Part shown: positions 49,958 to 60,609 of the stretch, piece after piece
Position numbering within the stretch: the stretch's first letter is position 1
Layout: the number at the start of each line of letters is the position of its first letter
Source: Amylostereum areolatum
Taxonomy: Eukaryota > Basidiomycota > Agaricomycetes > Russulales > Stereaceae
NCBI GenBank assembly: GCA_012932865.1
Contig: SAXG01000081.1
Span: 119,485-183,484, forward strand
Reading direction: 5' to 3'
Length of the DNA: 64,000 nt
Made by a program: the position numbers and the translations under genes
Notes under the pieces: generated by a model
Databases searched by the model: none
What the model was told of the DNA's origin: nothing
What the model saw: the letters and a program-made list of their open reading frames with translations, nothing else

Positions 49958-51445
49958 GAGTTCCGGTATTCGTTCACATTGCTATGTAGGATATAGTCTG
50001 CTTGTTATCTATGAGGTCAAATATGTTTTTCTCTGTATCATATTCCTTCGCCTGTGGGCGTACGTGCGCCTTAGCCCCGGGGAAGGTGGTCAGTGGTTAC
50101 TTGACGGGAGGCAGGGGAGGCGCTCAGGTTGGAAAAACCATGGCGTCATCGCAATCATCGCCGCCGACCAGGTCCAACTTGCTCAGCCTACCACGACCTT
50201 GTAAGTATACTGACCTCCTCCCTTCTCCCCAGACGTCGGGGTGCCTCCAACCGTTCTTTTCAGCAACATACGCTCTCGACGGAAGAGACAGAAGATGTAT
50301 GGCAATGCGCCTTCTCCGTCGCGTGTTTGCGTCCTCATATCCATCATGTACATTATTTTTTTGGCGGTAGAGAACGAGCGGGATGGATCACGGTTGGGTC
50401 TTGGTTGGGTCACTGTACGGTGGTAGTTCTCGCTTCGCGGCGATACTACCCGGGGCGAATATGCAGCATCTCTCTTGCCATTCTGAGCCGCTGTCACCAC
50501 TCCCTTGCACCCATGCCCGACGACAGCACATCATAAATCATATCGTGAAGTCCCATCACGGCTCATCATGGCGTTGCTGGTTTCTAACAGAACGACGCGC
50601 AGAGACAGCCATGATACGCGACGGCAATCCATGGAGTACCTCAAGAAGGCATCTTGAGCGGTGATGGCAGTTTCTACGCCCAAAAATACAGGTATGAGCT
50701 GCGAATTTTCCAGCGCGTTATGTGCTTGAAATTCGGTATGAGATCTGGACCACGCTGTCACAAGTGACATGCAGATTATCATCAATTACGACCGAAGTGA
50801 TGATGGAGAAAAGGCATACCGCTGCATAGTATTAGATGACGGACTTCGTCCCGAACTTAATTACTGCCATGACCGTGGCACTCCGTTCGATGCTCGCGCC
50901 AACGCACGGCTCTTCCTGCATGGCGGTTTTCATGGAAGACAATTGCGACATGACTGAAACATGCTTCAGCGACACTCGAATCCCTGAGAGATGGCGTGCC
51001 AACCCGCAGGTGGATCCTCGCCGCGACTCTTGTCCTCGTTGCCGCGCTCTCATGATTGTATAAATGATGAGATCCTGTGTGTATGTGTCCCGAAAATTGG
51101 TCTGAAAAGTCAAGGAAATGGTACAGGGAAATGGTACAGGGAACAAAGCTCGTGTCGTTGTAGTTCTTGTGGCATGTTCATTGTTCACTGTTCATTGTCT
51201 GAAGGCGGCTGGAAGGCGGTGGAGGCGGAAATGATGCCGGCCAGGGACGAGGAACGACCAAACATGGCCAAACAAGGAGCTCGCCGATGATCAAGCCCTC
51301 GCTCGTCGTGCTCGACAACGACGACGACCCCGCCCCGACAACTACCGCTATCCACCCGCCTCCCGCCCTCCGCCATCGCACAACCACGCCATAGACTGCA
51401 CCTCACTTTTAATCTGTATCCAGTCCCCGACTGCCCCATTTCTCG
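49958..51445. other. Intergenic with a repeated gene fragment
   Basis: Around 50226-50290 a ~65-bp stretch, including TTTTCAGCAACATACGCTCT, is repeated in inverted orientation at about 35362-35426. Reading frames correspond (FQQHTLSTEETED and FQRHTLSTEKTSED). No complete gene is visible. The remainder, up to the MUB1 gene, has no supported feature. Confidence 0.4.
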
Positions 51446-54410
51446 ATGAGAGAATCCAACTTCGCTTTCCCCGCTCAGAACAGGGCGTCGGTATGCATTT
51501 CCTCCCAGCTCTACGACAGAAGAGGTGCGTTCCCTGCTCTCCTCGTCGTCGACCACGTCTTTGACCCCGTTCTTTCAACAGCGCTCGACACCAACTCGTC
51601 GCTTCCCCTCTTCAACTCGCTGACTCACCTCGTCTATCTGACCTCGACTTCCCCCCGAATACGAGAAATTATGACCATGGATGGCGGTCTCGAACGACTC
51701 GTCCGCATCCTCCACGAGTTCTGCCTTTCCCCCCCGCCCGCTGAAAACCCCGCCATCCTCTACGGCCTCCTGCCACACACTTTTCACCCCTCAAAGCCCG
51801 CCCCGGTCCTCAACCCCAAATCTTTCGACAAGCACGCCGCCTACCGCTTCTCCCTCGCCTTCCAGTGCGTCGTAAACATTGGCGTCCGCGGCAGCGAGCC
51901 CATTCGTAGCCGCGTGGTCCAAGCCGGCACCCTCGAGGTCGTTGGATGCATCCTCGAGGCCTGGCTCGTCAACAAGGGATTCGCTTTAGGCCCCAGCTCC
52001 AGCGCCACAGGAATGCCCAGGGAGACCCGCGAGCAGCGCGCGGCACGCAGGCAAGCTATGGCCGACCAACGCAACCGAGAACAGCAGGCCCAGGCGGAGG
52101 AGCTCGCGCGCGCTCTGGAGAGGCAGCAGCTCGAGCGACAGCGGCGTGAGCTGGCCCGAGTGGAGATGACACGGATAAGTCGTCGGCGACCCCCCAGAGA
52201 GGTGTGTGGTTTTTGCGCTGCTCGCGTGCTCATCGCTCGTGTGACTGACTCATTGTGCAGGACGACACGATAGAGATCGCTGCGGATGCAAGCATGCTTT
52301 CCCTGCCCAGTTCTCCTTCCCCCGCCACAGACACGGACGCCGACACCTCTACCGACACTTCTACGAACCACACCCCCGCCGGTTCAAACACCCCCACGGG
52401 CACGGTCGAAGTCCCAGGACGGGATCGCAGCGGCACCATCATCGCCCGGCCCGTCTGGGATGTGGCATCTACCACTCGCCGGATTCATCGCCCCCGCGAA
52501 CGCCAGGGTACGGTCTCCGGATCCACCTCTCGGAATGCATCGCGGCCAGAAACGGAGACGGAAGACGATGTGGACATCGACATGGATCAAGACTCGAGAC
52601 ACACTTCCGACGCTTCCCCCGAGCCTATCCTACGCCCGGTCCAAACCTCCCCGCTTGCCCGACGCGCCGTGGGCATCGTCTCGGACGGGCCCGGAAACGC
52701 ATCGCTCGAACTCAACTCGGACGCCCACATCATCATCAACCACGATCAAGACATCGGCGGCGAAGGCGTCGGCGTCCCCGAGGGGATAGTCTCCCTGGAG
52801 CCAAACGACGATTTCGCGATGGGTGCCCCCCCTGGCGCGCCAGGCGCCATCGAGCCCGCTCGCACCATTCGCCCTCCCGACGTTCCCCCGACGGTGCGCC
52901 GCGTTCGCGGAACTGACGCCACGCCCCGAGCCGGCACCGCCAACCTCCCCTTCAACGAAGGCACGGAGAATACGCCCATGCGTCCACACGCGCCCCTGCA
53001 GCGTAACACCCCCCTCCCTGCCGTTGGCCGCAACGTCGCCAACGTCGATCTCACCGGCGGAAACCTTCCCAGGGGCACCGGCAACGGCAGCACCCACTCC
53101 CACTCCCATCACCGCCATTCCCACCACCATGACGATAGCGGTCCTTACCGCGATGAAGACGTCCTCCTCAGCCTCCAGCTCCTTGCGTACCTCAGCAAAT
53201 ATCCTCATGTCCGCCAAGCCTTTTATAATCAACGTACAAGCTTCCATCCCGCATCCGACACCGCTGCGCGGCTCGGTGAACGCGCTAGGCCGGCGCCGGC
53301 GCCGTCGTCATCTACCGCCTCCACGACTGGAAAGGAAAGCACTTCGTTTTTCAAGGCGTTTACCTCAAGGGGCAAGGAGAAGGAGCGCGCCCCGCCCGAT
53401 CCCGCCCCTGTTCTGAACCCGCCGCCACGCTTGACTAACGTCTTTTCGTTGGTGGAGCGGTTCACGTTCCGACCGAACGTGACGGAGACCGAGATGGCGA
53501 ACCCGCCTCCGATCCTGCCGCAGGAGATACAGTATTGGGCCGGGGTTATCATGCGAAACGCGTGCAGGAAGGACGAGAGCCGAGGAGGCATCCGCCAGTG
53601 TGCGAACAGTAAGCCACTTCTTTTCCCATAACCTCGGCCGCCTATCTGACGAGCCATTGCAGTGCTTTGCGGTCGATGGGAGACGTACCCCCGAGAATTC
53701 GCGAAGTGCCGACGCTGTCGGAAGGCGAAGTACTGTGGCAAGGAGTGTCAAAGCACGGCCTGGAGCGAAGGCCATCGTTTTTGGTGCAGCGCAAAGGAGG
53801 GCGACGACGAAGTGGAACACTTCGTCGGAGAAGGTACGATTGAGGTTCTGTCTTGACGAGGAACGTTTGGTGACGAACACATTCGGCAGGCGCGATGATG
53901 AGTGGACGGTCGGAGAGGAGGGATCGCGAGCGGGTACGAGAGCGGGTGATCGCCACGACGGCGGCGACGGTCAACCCAACGGAAGTCGCGCGGGCGGTCG
54001 CGCACGCGTATCGGACGACGGACAGCGAGCCAAGGGCAGTCGCACGACCAGGACCGGTGGACGCGGCGCCGGCGGCTGGACCTGCAAATCCTCAAGACGA
54101 AGCATGGCAGCAACAACAAGGATGGGGTCGCGCGATCTATGAAGCCTCGCCTTTCGGTATCAACCCGAACGGTGATCCAAGTGTCCTTGTCAGCGGTCGA
54201 CGGCGCGCGGAGACGATGCCGGGCGGCATGGTTCCCGTCGTCGACTCGCCTGTGCGCCTTCCACCCCCCAGGCCCGAGCGCAGCCGTTTCTTCAACCAGC
54301 AGCACGCGGACGAGATCCCGGCGATTGCGGGCCCTTCACGAGGGCTGGCCAGTCGTCGACCAGACGAGGGGTTCTACGGCGCGGAGGGCGACTACATGGA
54401 CGTTGACTGA
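51446..54410 (+). CDS. MUB1: MYND-finger protein MUB1/SamB
   Basis: Exons 51446-51524, 51582-52201, 52261-53608, 53663-53833, 53890-54410. The N-terminal region (MRESNFAFPAQNRASVCISSQLYDRRALDTNSSLPLFNSLTHLVYL) and the armadillo-like part that follows match fungal MUB1/SamB. After an Arg/Glu/Gln coiled stretch (about residues 190-230) and a long disordered region, REDVLLSLQLLAYLSKYPHVRQAF resumes a folded segment. The MYND zinc finger is CGRWETYPREFAKCRRCRKAKYCGKECQSTAW...HRFWC, split by an intron just before its first Cys. In yeast, Mub1 works with the Ubr2 ubiquitin ligase and Rad6 to degrade Rpn4; in Aspergillus, SamB affects septation and morphology. The protein appears intact. Confidence 0.88.
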
Positions 54411-55037
54411 ACGCGTTCTCCTCGCTTTCCGCCTCTTTCATCCCCATCTCCCAGGACACCCCCGCACATCTCTCCACCATACGCGCCGTCGTTTCCTCTC
54501 ATTGTACCGAAGGTCCCTCTCTCGCCTCATTTATGTGTTAGTAATGCAGTATCATCTTTTCCGGTTCGACGCGTCTTCCACCATCTCGTATCCTTCCAGT
54601 AGCCTTCTCCCCTCGTTTGTACCGTCGTGGAACCATCGTTACCTCGCTCCTTGCACCTCTGTCACCAACCCTTCATCCCTAGTCGACATATCGCACCCCT
54701 GGAGTATTTTTTGCACGCGTATATCACATCTTGTCGTCTTACAAACTCGCGCATTCGAATTTTCGTTGAAGTTCTGACTTTTCTCGTCGTGCGAGAACGT
54801 AAGCAATATAAGTATCTTGAGAGGAAGTTGCGAGTGAGCCGCCTCAGTGACGAGGGGGTACAGTTGCAGTTGCCGGCGGTATCGGTTTGTTTGTTCGGAA
54901 CAAACACAGGCGCGGCGGCAGAAAAGGTCGGAGGTGTTCGCGCACTTTCTTCAGCTCCGTCTCATCTCGCTCATCCACGTCCCCTTTTCTCTCTCCTCTT
55001 TCGTCGTCTCGCATTTCTACCGTCCGAAATATTCATA
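54411..55037. other. intergenic, no gene seen
   Basis: 3' flank of MUB1 and promoter of the HSP10 gene. Nothing else recognised. Confidence 0.4.
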
Positions 55038-55618
55038 ATGGTGCGTGAGGAATTTGGGCTGTTCGTTCGCGCCGGAAGACGCGTAAAGACTGACACGTCG
55101 TACGGGTCGTAGGCTGCCCAGGCTACGTTCAAGTCCATCAAGTCTCTCGTCCCTCTCTTCGACCGCGTGCTCGTGCAACGCTTCAAGGCTGACACGGTGC
55201 GCCGTTTTATCCTGCTCTCGCGTCTGGGCTCGCCGTGCTGACGCCGCGCTCTGACCGCCTGCGCAGAAAACCGCGTCCGGCATCTTCTTGCCCACGTCTG
55301 CGACGAACAGCCCCCTCCCAGAGGCGACCGTCATTGCTGTCGGTCCCGGCGCGCCGAATAAAGAAGGCAAGATCCAGCCCATGTCGGTGGAGGCAGGAGA
55401 CAGGGTGTTGCTGCCCGGGTGGGGAGGGAACGCGATTAAGGTCGGGGAAGAGGTATGTGCTTTTCCTTCCTTTCCCTCTTCGTGCCCTTCGCCCTTCCTG
55501 TTCCACGCCTCTGCTTTCTCTTTGTTTTGTCATGGACGTGAGTGGCCGTTACTGACCGATATCACAGGAATACTTCCTGTTTAAGGACTCGGAGATTCTG
55601 GCCAAGATCAAAGAGTGA
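55038..55618 (+). CDS. HSP10: Mitochondrial co-chaperonin HSP10 (GroES)
   Basis: Exons 55038-55040 (ATG only), 55113-55196, 55267-55452, 55568-55618. The first exon holds just the start codon, and the intron follows it immediately (ATG|GTGCGT). The protein of about 107 residues reads MAAQATFKSIKSLVPLFDRV, then LVQRFKADTKTASGIFLPTSA (mobile loop), PEATVIAVGPGAPNKEGK, MSVEAGDRVLLPGWGGNAIKV and EYFLFKDSEILAKIKE. This is full length for GroES, with the usual basic/amphipathic N-terminal targeting stretch. It forms the heptameric lid of HSP60 in the mitochondrial matrix. Confidence 0.95.
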
Positions 55619-56930
55619 GCGTGCGCGTGTTTGCGTGGGGGCTGGAGAGGGGTGCGAGGAGCGAGGGTGTGGGGTCGTACGCTAAAAGTTTGTTCGTCGC
55701 CTGCTATACTTTAGGTTAATGCTTTGGTTTGTTTCTCGTCGCATCCGTCCATCACCACTCAATCTACAGCATGTTCTCGCACTCTTTTCATTGTTGCTGG
55801 ACGCCTGAGGATGTCTCTCGGAGAACTTAAGGAGGACTGTATGGTTGGTTTTATCACCTCCCGACGGCTGTCGCGCGTGGTCTCATGAAGAACTCACGAG
55901 GGGTCTGTTTGGGTGTGAACCCTGGTTCGCCTACGCGCAAGTCATCCTCTTCTGACGACGTACTGATCGTCCAGCATGGCTGCAGATATGATCACTTCTA
56001 AAAGTGGTGAACGTCGGACGTACAGGTGAGCTTCTGCCAATTTTGTGCCATGTCCAGGCAATTGACGTGGAGGTAACCTAGCGTGAATAGGACATGGAGA
56101 CCCTACTTGTTTACTTGGTTGGAGATAACAATGTCGGTGTGGGGAGGACCAGGATCCGGTGCACGCCCAATCTACTATAGCTGCTCTCGCGAAGGATGCC
56201 TCATAAGAAGGTAACTTCACTGCTCTTATCCTATCCACGAACAACTTGCTGAAGTCTCATTACAGGAAGACGACGTCGTTGTCACCAACGTCACCCGACA
56301 TGACGTTCCCCGTACGATCGCCTGCCCCCCAAATCATGGCCATGTACTACTCCTTTATGGCCGTCGCACGCTACAGCGAGCATTGCAGGGGCGATATTCA
56401 CGAAACAGTACGCACTTAACATGTATATTCTGATCTCCGGTCTCATTTTCATCGCTAGCTCTATAGTAACCGGGAAAGTACAACGATAGCATGGTTCCAA
56501 TACGGATGGTCTCTTCAAGACGAGCTCTCGAGGCCCCATAGCCGACTGGAGCTCAGCGCTCACCACTCGCTTGCATCACTTGTGAATAAGTCCGAAGTGC
56601 GGTGCCGCGCCCTGTGCCGCGTCTTTCGTTTTGATTTTCATATTTTTGGCGTATGTGTACACAGGATGTCGACCTAAGTTTTGCATTTGTCCTTTGAGTA
56701 GCATGGAATAAAACACCCTTCCAAGGCCTACATTTACTTTGAGAGCGCGAAAAGTAACGGTCTGAGAGGATGCGCCAATCGGCAGCGACGCGCGTCGGAC
56801 CGCCACGTGCGCAATCAGCCGAATCGGGTTTACGGAACCGGCGAACTCGTTTCTCTGCGATTGCCACCTCCGCCACCCTCGCTTCCTTCGTCTCACTCCC
56901 TTCTGCTCACCGTCCTCGACGACGACGACG
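55619..56930. other. intergenic, no gene seen
   Basis: No supported coding region. Confidence 0.4.
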
Positions 56931-58028
56931 ATGGAGTCCCTCAATCTCAACACCCTCGCAACCTCCCTCCCGACATCCAGCTTCGCCAATGCCGACAAAC
57001 AGCTCATGAACGACTTCAAAGGTATGCGCGCACTCCGACCCGACCCCCTCTGCCCATTGGCGTGGCTGAAAACGACCCCTCTTCCTTTCTAGCGGCGGCG
57101 CTGAGCATCACCACTTTCTACCGCTCCTCAAGAACAACCTCGAAACGCGCGTACAACGCCGGCTACGCTTCGGCGTGTCAAGACCTGCTGCAAATGATAC
57201 AACAAGGCGTCTCCGTTTCTGACTCGGGCGAGATGACGATAGGCCGAGTAATGGACTGGGTCGAAGCCCGGCTCGACGCCGTCAAAGCACGTGAGGAGGA
57301 GGAAGAGGAGGAGGAGGAGCGCGAGAGGGAACGGCGGGAACCAGGGGGAAGCGGTAAACCGAGCGGGGTTGTTCGCTCGAGCAGCGCACCCGTCGTCCTT
57401 CCGCAACACAAAGACCCTGTGCGCTTTTTTCTCCTTCGCTTTACTTTTTGCTTTCCCGAGGACTGACGTTGTGCGGGGTTTGAAGGTCCCGCCCGCTCCA
57501 TCTAAGCTATCGCAGTCCATCGCCCGCCAATCGTCCTCACCATCGCCGCCAGTAGCGCCCACCCGCCCGCTTCCGCCATCAACCTCCGCCCCTCCCGCCA
57601 CCACCCGTTCGACCAAGCCACGACCGGCCAGCGCTCCTCGTGCGAGTTTACCCTCGACAACGCCCTCCACGCCTTCGCCTCTCGGCCACTCCACCACCGC
57701 GCCACCCCCCGCCACTGCGCCCGAGTTTTCCTTTCGCGCGACCTCCCCATTCGACTTCAGCGTCACCCCCGTCGTCGAACCCTTCACCGTCGCCGCGGGC
57801 GCCAAACGCCGGCACGCGATGATGATGATGCTCGACTCCGCCCCGGGGGAGAGCGGTGGATCCAGTTCGGCACCGTCGACGCCTGGCGCGGGGATAGGAA
57901 CACGGAGGAGGGTCAAGAGCACCCGGGCCGCCTCGCAGATGCAGATGCAGAATCAGAACGTGAACCAGACGGAGGCGATGGACGTGGAGGAGGAGGGGCG
58001 GGAACGCAAGCGCGTCGCGCGAAGGTGA
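56931..58028 (+). CDS. Conserved fungal hypothetical protein
   Basis: Exons 56931-57022, 57093-57418, 57486-58028. The N-terminal ~80 residues are the conserved part: MESLNLNTLATSLPTSSF, then FKAAALSITTFYRSSRTTSK, RAYNAGYASACQDLLQMIQ. A Glu/Arg-rich helix (about residues 105-125) is followed by a long Ser/Pro/Thr-rich region and a basic C-terminus (GTRRRVKS, RERKRVARR) suggesting nuclear localisation. I recognise the N-terminal block as widespread in basidiomycetes but cannot name a function. Frames join well at both introns, and no defect is visible. Confidence 0.7.
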
Positions 58029-59150
58029 ACCGAACCAACCGCCCTCGACACTGTATTTGTTTAGGTGCGTTCGCTCATCTTCGCCCTTGCTTTTCTTCGG
58101 TGGCTGATCTTTACGACGCAGCTTCACGTCCGATCCCGTCACGACCGTTTGAGCCTGCCGCCGCCCCCACGATCTTCACCTACGCACGTACCTACCATAC
58201 CATCATTGCTTCCACGGTTCCCCGCGCCCTCGCCTGCATCTGTATCCACCAATCCATTGCATCCATTTGACTGAATTATTCGTACGCGTACTACTACCTA
58301 TGCTTCGTAGCCTTCTTCCCCGGGCGGTCTCCCCGCCCGTCCCTTCCTTTTTTGTGGACGTGGTGACTCCTACTGTACGTCTGCGTCATGATGTGACTCT
58401 TTACTTCCCCAAGCCCCAAGCCCGTCTACCACCCATCCAACTACGTACGTTCCCGCTTCAATGCCATTGTGTAATCGACGACATGTGTTCGGAGTGCACT
58501 CGATGCCTGCCTTATCGTCCCCGACTAACACTGTCCATCCTCCATAGCCCCCATCCCCGACCAAGCTCCGGCGGACAAGAACCCCGCGCCCACGGAGGTC
58601 TTTTACCCACACTCGAGCCTCGCGCACAAGGTGCAAACGCCGCGTTCGGTTTCGGAAGCGAGTTTGTGTCAAGTTGTCATAAGAGCAAGGGAGGGAGAGT
58701 AGAAGTACAGAGATCATACATCTGAGAGTTTGTCGCGAGATGGGTAAAAGAAGGGTGCCGATAATGTATCAAGCGTGCGGTATTAGACAGGCCCCCCCTA
58801 ATGCCAATAAAGGACCTATATTAGTCAAGTAAAAAGGTGGAAACACATGTCCCATAGGTCTACCAACCCGTTGGTAACATGTGTCCCATGGTGGGCCCAT
58901 GGGGGTATGGGCCCACTGCAGAGTGGTCGGATCCGAATGTTAGTTAGTGTATTAGGTTTCGGTATGTCAGTTGTGTCTGATTGTATGGTGTTTTGCACAC
59001 CCCCCCTTGGGGTTAGCCGGGGGTCGTGGTTAGCTTCAAGCAAACCTCCAGCGTTTGACGCAGTACCACGCCCTGAGGGCGAAAATAACGCGCACAGTTG
59101 CCCCTTGAACTGTGCGCGCGAAATCGCGTTTGTAGTCCACTACGAAGCGT
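58029..59150. other. Gene-free boundary between core and subtelomere
   Basis: No gene seen. Beyond about 58.8 kb the sequence loses the coding/intron texture seen to the left. Confidence 0.4.
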
Positions 59151-59315
59151 TGTACCGACTTTGTAACCGACCACCGAGCGTTGCACCGACTTTGTAACAA
59201 AGAAAGTGAACCGACTTGTACCGACTTTGTAGGGCACTACGCACGCGCGTTCGGTGCCGACTTTGTAGCACGCTACGAGGTGTTGTACCCACATTGTAGG
59301 GGCACTACAAAGTAT
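59145..59315 (+). repeat. Degenerate short repeats with ACCGACTTTGTA core
   Basis: The motif (A)CCGACTTTGTA recurs about five times in ~170 bp, at 59155, 59186, 59227, 59258 and in a variant near 59290 (ACCCACATTGTA). It is often followed by a CACTACG/GCACTACA-like block. The array lies just left of the first internal TTAGGG tract. Confidence 0.6.
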
Positions 59316-59344
59316 TTGACAAGCGGGCGAAGGGGGGCTAAGGG

Positions 59345-59356
59345 TTAGGGTTAGGG
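59345..59356 (+). repeat. Internal telomeric tract (TTAGGG)2
   Basis: Two TTAGGG copies, preceded by CTAAGGG, directly before the first 326-bp unit. Confidence 0.9.
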
Positions 59357-59682
59357 AGAGCGTGTGCGAAGCACACGCGATATATCTATGCTACGAGAGA
59401 GGACGTGCGCGGGATGAGTGCGGCTTGGGGGGCCAAGTCGTTACCTACACTTTCGCCTTTATAGGCTCTTCAGATCCCTTAGTAATGCGCATTACTAAAG
59501 CGACGCGGGTCGTACGACTTTTGCGTCGTTCCACTTTTGTCAATTGCTAAGCTTGATTTGTCATCGGAGACGCGACTCCGGGACAGTCCAGACCGTCGAC
59601 GTCATATGTTGCGTCATAATCGGCCTAAGAACACCGTGCCAAGACACCTAGACTCCGTCTCGGGCTATCTCTAAGCCGAAGG
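59357..59682 (-). repeat. Telomere-interleaved unit, copy 1 (R1)
   Basis: 326 bp, over 97% identical by eye to R2 and R3. On the minus strand it reads: right part, 20-bp palindrome TTAGTAATGCGCATTACTAA, hammerhead ribozyme, then a terminal hairpin (CGTGTGC-TTC-GCACACG) next to the CCCTAA tract. The left boundary is the same base in all copies. Confidence 0.9.
59411..59478 (-). ncRNA. Type-I hammerhead ribozyme, copy 1
   Basis: Minus strand, 68 nt. Stem I strand GGGAU (from 59478), core CUGAAGA, stem II GCCU-AUAA-AGGC, core GAAA, stem III GUGU-A-GG paired with CC-GCAC (A bulge, one U-G pair) enclosing an inner hairpin CUUGG-CCCC-CCAAG, then U and cleavage nucleotide C, then the second stem I strand AUCCC. 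All invariant hammerhead core positions are present. The predicted cut is after the C complementary to 59416. The strand matches that of the neighbouring Penelope-like RT. Confidence 0.85.
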
Positions 59683-59706
59683 TTAGGGTTAGGGTTAGGG
59701 TTAGGG
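59683..59706 (+). repeat. Internal telomeric tract (TTAGGG)4
   Basis: Exactly four TTAGGG copies between R1 and R2. Confidence 0.95.
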
Positions 59707-60031
59707 AGAGCGTGTGCGAAGCACACGCGATATATCTATGCTACGAGAGAGGGCGTGCGCGGGATAGTGCGGCTTGGGGGGTCAGGTCGTTACCTACACT
59801 TTCGCCTTTATAGGCTCTTCAGATCCCTTAGTAATGCGCATTACTAAAGCGACGCGGGTCGTACGACTTTTGCGTCGTTCCACTTTTGTCAATTGCTAAG
59901 CTTGATTTGTCGTCGGAGACGCGACTCCGGGGCAGTCCAGACCGTCGACGTCATATGTTGCGTCATAAGCGGCCTAAGAACACCGTGCCAAGACACCTAG
60001 ACTCCGTCTCGGGCTATCTCAAAGCCGAAGC
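59707..60031 (-). repeat. Telomere-interleaved unit, copy 2 (R2)
   Basis: 325 bp. It differs from R1/R3 by a few substitutions and one deleted base in the ribozyme cleavage site. Confidence 0.9.
59761..59827 (-). ncRNA. Hammerhead ribozyme, copy 2, cleavage-site mutant
   Basis: Same arrangement as copy 1, but the C before AUCCC is missing (plus strand GGGATAGTG in place of GGGATGAGTG), and the inner hairpin strand CUUGG is changed to CCUGA. The core CUGAAGA and GAAA and stems I and II are intact. Self-cleavage should be lost or greatly reduced. Confidence 0.75.
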
Positions 60032-60055
60032 TTAGGGTTAGGGTTAGGGTTAGGG
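60032..60055 (+). repeat. Internal telomeric tract (TTAGGG)4
   Basis: Exactly four TTAGGG copies between R2 and R3. Confidence 0.95.
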
Positions 60056-60609
60056 AGAGCGTGTGCGAAGCACACGCGATATATCTATGCTACGAGAGAG
60101 GGCGTGCGCGGGATGAGTGCGGCTTGGGGGGCCAAGTCGTTACCTACACTTTCGCCTTTATAGGCTCTTCAGATCCCTTAGTAATGCGCATTACTAAAGC
60201 GACGCGGGTCGTACGACTTTTGCGTCGTTCCACTTTTGTCAATTGCTAAGCTTGATTTGTCGTCGGAGACGCGACTCCGGGGCAGTCCAGACCGTCGACG
60301 TCATATGTTGCGTCATAAGCGGCCTAAGAACACCGTGCCAAGACACCTAGACTCCGTCTCGGGCTATCTCAAAGCCGAAGCCGAGATGCCGAGCTGCCGA
60401 GCGTCTAGACGGGCCGAAGCCAGCGCCAATACTCGGACCGGAACCCGAACCGGATCAAGTCGGGGCGGAGCCGCCGAAATGAGCGCCCGGGATTAGCCGG
60501 GCGCTAAGAACCCGTGACCGGACCATGCCGGGCCGGAGGGCGCTTAACTCGGATAATGCCGACCTAGGCGAGGAACGAGCCTAGGTCGGGTTAGTTATCA
60601 TCCTACCGG
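60056..60609 (-). repeat. Telomere-interleaved unit, copy 3 (R3), longer form
   Basis: The first 326 bp (to 60381) match R1 and R2; the unit then continues another ~228 bp to the next TTAGGG tract. The extension holds two strong hairpins: AGCGCCCGG/CCGGGCGCT (60482-60505) and CCGACCTAGGC/GCCTAGGTCGG (60559-60589). R1 and R2 look like copies truncated at one side of this longer form. Confidence 0.8.
60110..60177 (-). ncRNA. Type-I hammerhead ribozyme, copy 3
   Basis: Identical in all 68 nt to copy 1. The predicted cleavage lies between the bases complementary to 60115 (C17) and 60114. The 3' product would be 59 nt up to the unit boundary at 60056, ending in the terminal hairpin before the CCCUAA tract. 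Confidence 0.85.

Noticed and set aside
52630..53247. Minus-strand open frames inside the MUB1 gene
   Set aside because: Antisense shadows of the disordered, GC-rich region of MUB1.
59400..59480. Type-III hammerhead topology using GUC upstream of the palindrome
   Set aside because: Stem III would not pair (G-G and U-C mismatches next to the required A-U), whereas the type-I arrangement pairs in all stems.
59357..60381. Short open frames such as the 62-residue frame starting at 59362 and repeated at 60061
   Set aside because: They repeat only because the 326-bp unit repeats. The unit carries ribozyme and hairpin structure on the other strand, and R2 does not keep the frame.
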